Below, piece after piece: positions 1 to 5,413 of a stretch of 6,999 bases of DNA. This stretch comes from an uncultured Spirochaetota bacterium (GTDB lineage: Bacteria > Spirochaetota > UBA4802 > UBA5368): the NCBI GenBank assembly GCA_937864375.1, contig CALMJO010000270.1, forward strand, positions 1 through 6,999. The letters run 5' to 3'. The number at the start of each line of letters is the position of its first letter. Position 1 is the stretch's first letter. Made by a program: the position numbers and the translations under genes. Under the pieces are notes generated by a model, which saw only the letters and a program-made list of their open reading frames with translations, did not search any database and had not been told where the DNA came from.

Positions 1-46
1 TACACCTCTCTATTCGTCGGCAGCGTCAGATGTGTATAAGAGACAG
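1..46 (+). other. Illumina Nextera P5/i5 adapter (artificial sequence)
   Basis: This is library adapter, not genomic DNA. Bases 1-5 (TACAC) are the end of the P5 oligonucleotide. Bases 6-13 (CTCTCTAT) match the Nextera i5 index usually called S502/N502. Bases 14-27 (TCGTCGGCAGCGTC) are the Nextera read-1 primer part, and bases 28-46 (AGATGTGTATAAGAGACAG) are the 19-bp Tn5 mosaic end. All four parts are contiguous and exact as remembered from the published adapter design. Genomic sequence starts at 47. The mosaic end here is a library-preparation trace and not evidence of a resident Tn5-like transposon. Confidence 0.98.
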
Positions 47-236
47 CCTTGAGCATTGTGTGCGTGATCTTTTTAGCCGCCCTGACCGGCTCCGGGAACT
101 CAACGGGAGACAGGTCCAGGGACTGCTCCAGGATGACGATGGCCTCCTGCATCATTGACCGCCGGTGCCTTTTGGATTCTTCTTTAAGGCGCTTATGGAG
201 CCCGGCGGGAATATTTTTTATGAGCAAAGACGGCAT
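47..236 (-). CDS. FitA/VapB-like ribbon-helix-helix antitoxin, truncated by contig end
   Basis: Only the first 63 codons are present; the 3' end is replaced by adapter. The start is the ATG at 236-234, with a GGGAG ribosome site about 7 bases upstream. The protein begins MPSLLIKNIPAGLHKRLKEE and continues through RSMMQEAIVILEQSL (residues 27-40). This is the layout of the short Arc/MetJ-type ribbon-helix-helix domain of FitA-like antitoxins: a beta strand (SLLIKNIP), helix A (LHKRLKEESKRH), then the RSMxxEA turn and helix B. Such proteins bind operator DNA as dimers and neutralise a PIN-domain ribonuclease encoded just downstream, which here would lie beyond the contig end. Residues 41-63, rich in proline and charge, would be the toxin-wrapping tail. 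The reading frame stays open through the adapter and would add an artificial tail AVSYTHLTLPTNREV, which must not be annotated. Family assignment is good; a partner toxin is inferred. Confidence 0.85.
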
Positions 237-247
237 GGGTTTCTCCC

Positions 248-285
248 TGGTATAATAATGATATAAGTATTATACCATTATGGTA
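248..285. promoter_or_regulatory. Palindromic operator upstream of the antitoxin gene
   Basis: TGGTATAAT (248-256) and ATTATACCA (269-277) form perfect 9-bp inverted repeats with a 12-base spacer. A second palindrome, TACCATTATGGTA (273-285), overlaps the right arm, giving three TGGTA/TACCA half-sites (248-252, 273-277, 281-285). The repeats lie 12-49 bases upstream of the antitoxin start and cover its predicted -10 element. Ribbon-helix-helix antitoxins usually repress their own operon through such inverted repeats, so autoregulation is the likely role. The symmetry is directly visible; the bound protein is inferred. Confidence 0.7.
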
Positions 286-294
286 GTTCGTCAA
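269..294 (-). promoter_or_regulatory. Predicted promoter of the antitoxin gene
   Basis: On the minus strand an extended -10, TGGTATAAT (277-269), contains a perfect TATAAT hexamer at 274-269. A TTGACG hexamer at 294-289 resembles a -35 box, but the gap between the two is only 14 bases instead of about 17, so the extended -10 probably carries most of the promoter strength. The -10 lies inside the palindromic operator, so a bound antitoxin would block RNA polymerase. Confidence 0.55.
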
Positions 295-440
295 GGCATT
301 TTATGCCGCACCCATGCGGGTCCAGGCAGGTTCCCTCCTCGGCAAAACGACCACGGCTGGAGGCTTACAATTCATCACCAGTAGTTTTAATTCGGGGCCG
401 CAGTATTTGCCGCCACATGTCGGCCCCCCGTATGCAAAAA
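295..440. other. Intergenic stretch without a supported gene
   Basis: No convincing coding frame is seen here on either strand: the short open frames lack a ribosome site and family resemblance. A weak possible stem, GGGGCCG (394-400) with CGGCCCC (421-427) and a 20-base loop, is the only local structure. The region separates the antitoxin promoter from the terminator of the minus-strand operon that ends at 522. Confidence 0.5.
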
Positions 441-467
441 CCCCTCCGGGATTCGTACCCGGAGGGG
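436..467 (-). terminator. Rho-independent terminator of the minus-strand operon
   Basis: CCCCTCCGGG (441-450) and CCCGGAGGGG (458-467) form a perfect 10-bp, GC-rich stem with a 7-base loop. On the minus strand the stem is followed by five T residues (440-436). It sits 54 bases past the stop codon of the last operon gene, the Fe-ADH ending at 522, so it most likely ends the AOR-to-ADH transcript. It would also reduce read-through into the antitoxin gene, which lies in the same direction. Confidence 0.85.
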
Positions 468-488
468 CAGCAAGTACTGTCTGTTGTA

Positions 489-510
489 AGGGCGAATGGC
501 CATTCGCCCT
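489..510. repeat. Perfect 22-bp palindrome just after the Fe-ADH gene
   Basis: AGGGCGAATGG (489-499) is followed directly by its exact reverse complement CCATTCGCCCT (500-510), with no spacer. It lies 11 bases past the Fe-ADH stop codon and 21 bases before the terminator stem. There is no adjacent T run, so it is not itself a standard terminator. It could be an RNA-stabilising hairpin at the mRNA 3' end, a protein site, or one copy of a dispersed palindromic repeat; one window cannot separate these. Confidence 0.65.
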
Positions 511-521
511 CTGCGTAAGGC

Positions 522-1772
522 CTATCCCTTCTTCACCCTGCGCCTGTCCAGCGGCACTCCCTCGTAGGCCGCCTCGAGCACGAACATGAAATCCTTGAAG
601 TCGAGGTCCTCGGGATTGTAGAACTGCGAGGCGTCACCCATCGCCTTTTGGGCGATGAGCGGGAGGCTCTCCTTCGCGACCATCTGCTTTCCGTCGCGAT
701 CGAAGATCTCCTTGAGGCAGCGCGCGTGGCGCTTGCCCGTGGCGTCGTGCAGGTCCTGGTTGAGCTGGCGGATTATCGCGACCGCCTTCTCCGCGCGCTC
801 GCGCCGCGGCGTCGCCTGGTACACCCGGGCGCCCGCGAGCGGGTAGAGGAGCTCCGCGGTGAGGTTCCCGTTGCGGTGCATGTTGTACTCCAGTCCGTAG
901 GGCAGGTAGATGCTCATGCACACGCCGTGCGGCACGTGGCAGGCCCCGCCGGTCGCGTGCCCTATCGTGTGGACCATTCCCACCATCGAGTTGGAGAACG
1001 CGATCCCCGCCAGCGCCGAGCCGTTCGCAAGCGCGAGCCTCCCCTCCATGTCGCCGGGATTCCTGATCACGTTCAGCACGTTCTGGCTGATGAGCTGAAT
1101 GGCGATGAGCGCCGCCGAATCCGAAAGCGGGTTCTTGGCCATGCAGGTATACGCCTCTACCGCGTGCGTCATCGCGTCCATGGCGGTGAAGGCCGTGATC
1201 GCGGGCGGGAGTGTTTTCGTCATGCGCGGATCGAGTATCGCGATGTCGGGAAGCAGGAAGTATGACACAAACGCGAGCTTGAGGTTACGCTCGTAGTCAG
1301 CGATCACCGCGACAAGCGTCATCTCGGAGCCGGTACCGGAGGTGGTGGGAACGGCGATAAGCGGTTTAAGCTTGTGCTTGACTGCGCCGGCGCCGGCGTA
1401 GCGCATGAGGTCGTCCCCTCCCAGGGAGACCAGTATGTTCGTGCCCTTGGCGGTGTCGATCACCGAGCCGCCCCCCACGGCGATGATGGCGTCGCAGCCC
1501 TTGTCGCAGTAGATCTTCGACACGGCGTGTACCACCTTGATGTCGGAATCGGGGGGCACGTTGTCGTAGACTGCGCCCACCTTCACCTTGGAGCCCTTCA
1601 TCGCCGCATTGAGCACCTTGATGAGCCCGGCGCCCTCGACGCCCTTGTCGGTGATGATCATGGGTTTCTTCGCGCCAAGCTTTTCGAGCGCCTCGGGAAT
1701 CCGCTCAAGGGCGCTGTGCCCCGAAATCGTTTTCACGCGGCAGCAGAATTCATAATATCCTGGTAATTGCAT
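522..1772 (-). CDS. Iron-containing alcohol dehydrogenase (intact)
   Basis: This 416-residue protein is a group III (Fe-type) alcohol dehydrogenase, a cytoplasmic family that interconverts alcohols and aldehydes with NAD(P)H. The N-terminal Rossmann-like half carries GGGSVIDTAK (residues 100-109), the dinucleotide-binding signature, and PTTSGTGSE (142-150). The helical C-terminal half carries the four expected metal ligands: D199 and H203 in MDAMTHAVEAY, H268 in MVHTIGH, and H282 in HVPHG. Their spacing matches the FucO-type family. Length is slightly above the usual 380-390. The ATG at 1772 is supported by AAGGAG (1786-1781) 8 bases upstream. It is the last operon gene, 43 bases after the SCP2-like gene and followed by a terminator. 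The aldehyde:ferredoxin oxidoreductase in the same operon suggests a linked alcohol-aldehyde-acid conversion. Substrate and NAD/NADP preference cannot be read from the sequence. Confidence 0.95.
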   Translation of the reverse strand: MQLPGYYEFCCRVKTISGHSALERIPEALEKLGAKKPMIITDKGVEGAGLIKVLNAAMKGSKVKVGAVYDNVPPDSDIKVVHAVSKIYCDKGCDAIIAVGGGSVIDTAKGTNILVSLGGDDLMRYAGAGAVKHKLKPLIAVPTTSGTGSEMTLVAVIADYERNLKLAFVSYFLLPDIAILDPRMTKTLPPAITAFTAMDAMTHAVEAYTCMAKNPLSDSAALIAIQLISQNVLNVIRNPGDMEGRLALANGSALAGIAFSNSMVGMVHTIGHATGGACHVPHGVCMSIYLPYGLEYNMHRNGNLTAELLYPLAGARVYQATPRRERAEKAVAIIRQLNQDLHDATGKRHARCLKEIFDRDGKQMVAKESLPLIAQKAMGDASQFYNPEDLDFKDFMFVLEAAYEGVPLDRRRVKKG

Positions 1773-1815
1773 TTCGTTATCTCCTTGTGTTCGTTTTCAT
1801 TCGCGCGCGCAGCAC

Positions 1816-2361
1816 TCAGCCCGTCGTCAGGCGGACATAGACGAGCAGGCGGCTCGCCCACTTGCGCAGGGGCGACATCTGCGACCACTTGGGATAGCGT
1901 TTCACGCCAAGCTTCGTCACGATCTTCGGGAGAAGCATGACCTCGAGCAGGTCCATGATCCTCAACACGCCGCACGCCACCGGAAGGTCGCCGTCCACCT
2001 CGAGCCTGTCGCGCGCGACCGCCGTGCAGGAGGACTCCTGGAAGGTGAACATCTTGATCCCCGCCTCCAGGTGCTTGATCCCCATGAAGAGCGTGATCTT
2101 TTTCCCGGCGGGGTTCCAGCCGTAATACTTGATGCGTCCATTGTCGTCCTTGCCCACGACCATGTGGGGGCCGTTCGGCATCACGTAGAAATCGAGCATG
2201 AAGTCGGCGGGCATCGCGTCGAACTCGGCCTTCGCGCCCTTGTCCACGCGGGAGGCCGCCTGGAAGGCCCTTCCGAACACGAGCATGATGATCCAGACGT
2301 AGATTTGTTTGATGAGCTTCTTCTTTGGCTTTATCTCGGGATAATCGTTATGCGATATCAT
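1816..2361 (-). CDS. Small SCP2-like (sterol carrier-like) protein, tentative
   Basis: This 181-residue protein is not a confidently recognised family. Its central part (about residues 48-150) follows the pattern of SCP2-like lipid-binding domains: a strand pair FMLDFYVMPNGPHMVVGKDD, a second run KKITLFMGIKHLEAGIKMF, then a helix leading into RDRLEVDGDLPVACGVLRIM (118-136), similar to the 'G-x-v-x-GD' stretch near the end of SCP2 folds. A basic N-terminus (KPKKK, 11-15) precedes a hydrophobic patch IYVWIIMLVFG (20-30), which may be an amphipathic or membrane-contacting helix; it is too short to call a membrane span. The ATG at 2361 overlaps the upstream TGA as ATGA (2361-2358), with GGAGG (2374-2370) 8 bases before it, so it is translationally coupled to the degenerate Fe-ADH gene. 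A role in presenting a hydrophobic alcohol or aldehyde is speculation from context. Confidence 0.6.
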   Translation of the reverse strand: MISHNDYPEIKPKKKLIKQIYVWIIMLVFGRAFQAASRVDKGAKAEFDAMPADFMLDFYVMPNGPHMVVGKDDNGRIKYYGWNPAGKKITLFMGIKHLEAGIKMFTFQESSCTAVARDRLEVDGDLPVACGVLRIMDLLEVMLLPKIVTKLGVKRYPKWSQMSPLRKWASRLLVYVRLTTG

Positions 2362-3320
2362 TTGGCGTCCCTCCCCTGTTTGATCGGCGCGCCGCTGTGC
2401 GCGTGTTCGAGTATGGTCATGCAGCCCGTCAAATCGACCCTTCCGCCGCTCCTTTCACTTGCGAACGCGGCCGCGCTCTTGAGCTTGTACGCGGGTACGC
2501 GCAGCTCCCCGAGCGTCTGCGGGACGAGCCCCTTCATTCCCCTGAGGAGCCCCTTCACGAGGGCGACCGCCCTGGCCTGCCGCTCATTTTCGGGCGTTGC
2601 GCAGTAGGCGTCGATTCCCGCGAGCGCGAGAAGCAGCTCCTCGCGGATCTCCTGTTTCATGACGGCCGTCTTGTAATCGAGGTAATGCGGGAGAAGTATG
2701 CCCATGGCCATTGCCGCCGGGATGTTCGTCTCGTCGGCGAGCGCCATGCCCAGGTGATGCACGATCCCCGCGGGAGCGTTCGCGAAGGCGACGCCCGCCA
2801 TGGCGAAGGCGTTCGCGAGCGCGACGCATCCCTTCGTTCCCGGGGTGCGGGGAAGGCGCCGCATGTGCTCGTACAGGAACTGGAGCGCCGCCTGCGCGTA
2901 CATGTCGGTCATTGGATTGTTATGCGGGAACGCGCACGCCTCGACGCAGTGCGCGAGCGCAACGAGCGCCGCCCCGACAACGTCTTCGGGGGGGGCCGAT
3001 TTTACCATGCGCCCGTCAATGCATACCAGGTCCGGGAAAAGAAAGCCGGACACGAATGCCCGTCCCTCGATCATCGCGCGGTCCGCGACCTCGAAACCGG
3101 CCGCGCCGCAGCCGGGCACCACCACGAACGGCTTGAGGCGCTTCGGGATAAGGTTTTCGCCCGCGAAGTCCATGAGGTTCTCCGCCCCGGTGGAAACCAG
3201 CATGTTGACGCCCTTGGCCGTGTCGACGACCGCGCCGTCGCCCAGCGCGACGACGGAATCGCACCCGCGGTCCTTAAACAAAACCGCGAGGTCCCTGATG
3301 ACGCCCATGCTCGCGCGCAA
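2358..3320 (-). CDS. Truncated, probably non-catalytic Fe-ADH paralogue (pseudoenzyme)
   Basis: This 320-residue protein aligns along most of its length with the intact Fe-ADH at 522-1772 but starts at about residue 74 of it, so the first Rossmann strands are missing. Key sites have changed. GGGSVIDTAK has become GDGAVVDTAK (27-36), and PTTSGTGSE has become PGCGAAGFE (69-77). The ligand D199 is V120, and H282 is A202, while the ligands H203 and H268 persist as H124 and H188. With two of four ligands gone and the phosphate-binding loop altered, iron catalysis is unlikely. The frame is intact, without internal stops, and the general fold sequence is preserved, so it appears to be maintained. 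A TTG at 3320 directly follows an in-frame TGA (3323-3321), and an ATG lies at 3308-3306; which is used is unclear, as neither has a strong ribosome site. The stop overlaps the next gene by 4 bases. A structural or regulatory partner of the intact paralogue is possible. Confidence 0.8.
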   Translation of the reverse strand: MRASMGVIRDLAVLFKDRGCDSVVALGDGAVVDTAKGVNMLVSTGAENLMDFAGENLIPKRLKPFVVVPGCGAAGFEVADRAMIEGRAFVSGFLFPDLVCIDGRMVKSAPPEDVVGAALVALAHCVEACAFPHNNPMTDMYAQAALQFLYEHMRRLPRTPGTKGCVALANAFAMAGVAFANAPAGIVHHLGMALADETNIPAAMAMGILLPHYLDYKTAVMKQEIREELLLALAGIDAYCATPENERQARAVALVKGLLRGMKGLVPQTLGELRVPAYKLKSAAAFASERSGGRVDLTGCMTILEHAHSGAPIKQGRDAK

Positions 3321-3364
3321 TCACTTCATCGGGAAGCCGCGCACACCTCCGCGGATCCGGTTTT

Positions 3365-3976
3365 CTATTCCTTTCCGTGATCGAGAAGCCGGTAATAGTC
3401 TTCGATCGTATCGAGATCCAGAAGTATCCCCTCGTCGTCCACTTCCACGCCGCGTGCCTCTGCTTCGTGGTTTTTTAAAATTCCCCTCAAACCGTCCGGC
3501 GCCCGCGACTCCAGTATTTCCGGGATGTACTTTCTCGCCAGCAGGGGAGGATGCCCCCTCCTGCCCCTGCATACGGGGAAGGCGATGCCGTACGCGCAGC
3601 CCGCATGCGCGTTGAGAACGGCCTTGACCGTTTCCGGCCTGACCAGCGGCATGTCGGCGGGCATGATGAAAAATGCGGGCACTCCGGCCTCAAGGCTCGC
3701 CACGCCGGCCTGGATGGATGAAAACATCCCTTTCGCGAAATGCGGGTTTACCAACACGCCGACGCCCAGGCGCCCGACGGCTTCCGCCACCTCGTCCGCC
3801 CTGTGGCCTGCCACCACCCTGATATCATGGATTCCCGCATCGAGGTGCGTTTTAATGGTGCGCTCAATTACCGTAAGGCCGCCAAGTCTCAACAGCGGCT
3901 TGAAGGCCGTTCCCGTCCTGCTCGAAAAACCCGCCGCGAGGACAATCGTCGCCACATGGCTGCTATTCTCAGCCAT
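3365..3976 (-). CDS. mocA: MocA-like molybdenum cofactor nucleotidyltransferase
   Basis: This 203-residue protein belongs to the MobA-like NTP transferase family, closest in motif pattern to MocA/YgfJ molybdenum cofactor cytidylyltransferases, which join CMP to molybdopterin for xanthine-oxidase-type enzymes. Visible signatures are LAAGFSSRTG (13-22) for nucleotide binding with K26 after it, NPHFAKGMFSSIQAG (77-91), the metal-binding PADMPLV (106-112, D108), GHPPLL (141-146), and DLDTIEDY (187-194), the usual C-terminal metal motif. Length is normal. Its ATG overlaps the xdhC stop by 8 bases (3976-3969), indicating coupling. The XdhC plus MocA pair is a standard maturation module. Specificity for CTP rather than GTP is inferred from family resemblance and the XdhC neighbour. 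A member acting on a different pterin cofactor is possible. Confidence 0.85.
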   Translation of the reverse strand: MAENSSHVATIVLAAGFSSRTGTAFKPLLRLGGLTVIERTIKTHLDAGIHDIRVVAGHRADEVAEAVGRLGVGVLVNPHFAKGMFSSIQAGVASLEAGVPAFFIMPADMPLVRPETVKAVLNAHAGCAYGIAFPVCRGRRGHPPLLARKYIPEILESRAPDGLRGILKNHEAEARGVEVDDEGILLDLDTIEDYYRLLDHGKE

Positions 3977-5018
3977 CGGCCAGCCTGGCCCTCGCCTGGA
4001 CGAGCTCCCCGGCGATGCTCACCGCAATCTCCTCCGGCGTCTCCGCCAGAATGTCCATCCCGATCGGGCAATGGACCCTCGCCAGGTCCTCTTCCCGGAC
4101 TCCCGATCGCAGCAGATGCCGGTATACGGCTTCGCGCTTTTTCCTGCTGCCGATCATCCCGATATAACCTGCCTCGGTTCGAAGGGCCTGGGCGAGCACG
4201 ACCGCGTCGAAGGCGTGGCCCCTTGTTACGATGACGAGAAAGCTGTTCCTGCCGACCTGCAGATCCTTCATGCAGTCTTCCATGCTCCCGGGAACGACGA
4301 TCTGGTTCGCGTCGGGGAAACGCCGCTCGTTGGCGAATTCCCCGCGATCATCCACGATAATTGTCTGGAATCCAAGAAAGGCGGCAAGGTATGAAAGCTT
4401 CTGCGAAACATGCCCCGCGCCGAATATAACGACCGTCCCGGGAAAATGAACCGGCTCAACAAGGTATGATGATTCTCTTACCTGCACCAGCACGGGGAAT
4501 CGCCCCCTGGACGCCTCATCGAGCTCCTTCAGATCTTCCACGGGCAGAGACATTCCCGCCGGATTGCCCTCCCCGTCCAGGAAAGCCAGCTTTAACCGGT
4601 CCCCGCCACCCGGGACGGTATCGATCCTGGTGACCAGGCGCGCGCCGGTATCGCGGCGTGTATGACCGGCGATCGCCCTGCATACTGCAGCATTTCCGGG
4701 GACGCTGCACCTCAACAGATCGACGAAAATCTCCGCACTCCCGCCGCAGATCATGTCCATTTCGGTCACCTCCTTGCCCAGGAACTTGAACTCCCGCGTC
4801 ATCGCCTGTCCGCTCCGGAAGACCTCCTCCGCCATGTCGATCGCCCGGGCCTCGAAGAGTCCGCCCCCGATGGTGCCCTCAATGGTGCCGTCGCGCCGCA
4901 CCAGCATCTTGCTTCCCGCGGTGCGCGGCGCCGATCCTTTGCGGTTTATGATTGTTATCATCACCACGTCTTCACCGTCTTCAAGCAGCCTGGCGCATTC
5001 GAGGAATAGGTCTTTCAT
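3969..5018 (-). CDS. xdhC: XdhC/CoxI family molybdenum enzyme maturation protein
   Basis: This 349-residue two-domain protein matches the XdhC/CoxI family, which binds molybdenum cofactor, helps sulfurate it, and delivers it to xanthine-dehydrogenase-type enzymes. The N-terminal XdhC/CoxI domain shows GSAPRTAGSKMLVRRDGT (28-45), GTIGGGLFEA (48-57), and MDMICGGSAEIFVD (87-100) with C91, the cysteine expected in the CGG motif. The C-terminal Rossmann domain shows VVIFGAGHVSQKLSYLAAFL (196-215), IIVDDRGEFANERRFPDA (220-237), VTRGHAFD (264-271), YIGMIGSRKKR (285-295) and HCPIGMDILAETPEEIAVSI (316-335). All expected blocks are present, so it looks intact. The ATG at 5018 has AGGA about 8 bases upstream. 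Its first bases overlap the stop of the cysteine desulfurase remnant (ATGA, 5018-5015), and its end overlaps mocA. No xanthine-oxidase-family target is encoded in the window. Confidence 0.92.
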   Translation of the reverse strand: MKDLFLECARLLEDGEDVVMITIINRKGSAPRTAGSKMLVRRDGTIEGTIGGGLFEARAIDMAEEVFRSGQAMTREFKFLGKEVTEMDMICGGSAEIFVDLLRCSVPGNAAVCRAIAGHTRRDTGARLVTRIDTVPGGGDRLKLAFLDGEGNPAGMSLPVEDLKELDEASRGRFPVLVQVRESSYLVEPVHFPGTVVIFGAGHVSQKLSYLAAFLGFQTIIVDDRGEFANERRFPDANQIVVPGSMEDCMKDLQVGRNSFLVIVTRGHAFDAVVLAQALRTEAGYIGMIGSRKKREAVYRHLLRSGVREEDLARVHCPIGMDILAETPEEIAVSIAGELVQARARLADG

Positions 5019-5356
5019 GCTCGGTGTCCTGTATTTCGCTTATCTGTCATTGCCGTCCGGGCCATCGCGGAACTGGCGGCATCAATGCCGCCAGTTGTAT
5101 TGAAGGGACCGATGCTGAAACGGAGGCATCCCTGCGGGAATATGTTCATGCCATGATGGGCGAACGGCCCACAGTGCAGAAATGTCTTCGTGCGCTCCAT
5201 GTGTTCAGAGTCAACCCCGGCGGCCCCGAACCGCGCGGAACGGTCATCGACATAGCCGGCAAGCACGGGCACGCCGATTCCCGGGAGACCGTGCAACGAC
5301 CCTCGCCCCGCGGGCGGCCGCGCATCCCCGGCCGGGATATGGCGCACAACGCGCAA
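5015..5356 (-). pseudogene. C-terminal remnant of a class V aminotransferase-type cysteine desulfurase
   Basis: An open frame of 113 codons, entered just after an in-frame TGA (no ATG; first codon TTG), retains the end of a cysteine desulfurase. Residues 57-76, KTFLHCGPFAHHGMNIFPQG, followed by CLRFSIGPFNTTGGIDAA (77-94), follow without gaps the family pattern R-x-G-L-H-C-A-P-x-A-H ... G-x-V-R-F-S-x-G-x-F-N-T-x-x-E-I-D. Residues 29-56 fit the preceding region more loosely. The likely active-site cysteine (C62) remains, but the PLP-binding lysine and about three quarters of a normal protein of roughly 380 residues are gone. Its TGA (5017-5015) overlaps the xdhC start as ATGA, which supports this as the true ancestral frame. 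The closest group from memory is the EF2568-type cysteine desulfurases of selenium-dependent molybdenum hydroxylase clusters, which occur with XdhC- and MocA-like genes. Upstream to 5413 another frame has a faint PGRG...ARVV resemblance to the family N-terminus, too weak to annotate. A functional small protein is unlikely. Confidence 0.72.
5071..5096. repeat. Perfect hairpin inside the desulfurase remnant
   Basis: AACTGGCGGCA (5071-5081) and TGCCGCCAGTT (5086-5096) are perfect 11-bp inverted repeats around a 4-base TCAA loop. The structure lies 52 bases upstream of the xdhC start. No T run follows on either strand, so it is not a typical terminator. It may be an mRNA processing or stability element between the AOR-MoaD part and the xdhC part of the transcript, or a chance by-product of gene decay. 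Confidence 0.6.
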
Positions 5357-5413
5357 TCAGCACATGCAATTCAACGGAGGCAGGGAAGATGAAAGACGTC
5401 GGGGAATCACCCG

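Noticed and set aside
28..46. Tn5 mosaic end as evidence of a transposon
   Set aside because: It is flanked by the complete Nextera primer and index sequence, so it comes from library preparation.
2988..2995. Run of eight G inside the Fe-ADH-like gene as a phase-variation or frameshift site
   Set aside because: The frame aligns with the intact paralogue on both sides of the run, so no frameshift is present; a single short homopolymer in a GC-rich gene is weak evidence.
2325..3380. Plus-strand open frame of 351 codons opposite the Fe-ADH-like gene
   Set aside because: The minus-strand frame aligns with the Fe-ADH family and the plus frame resembles nothing; it is a codon-bias shadow.
4952..5392. 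Plus-strand frame of 146 codons across the 5019-5413 gap
   Set aside because: It overlaps xdhC antisense, matches no family I recognise, and the opposite strand carries a clear cysteine desulfurase C-terminus.
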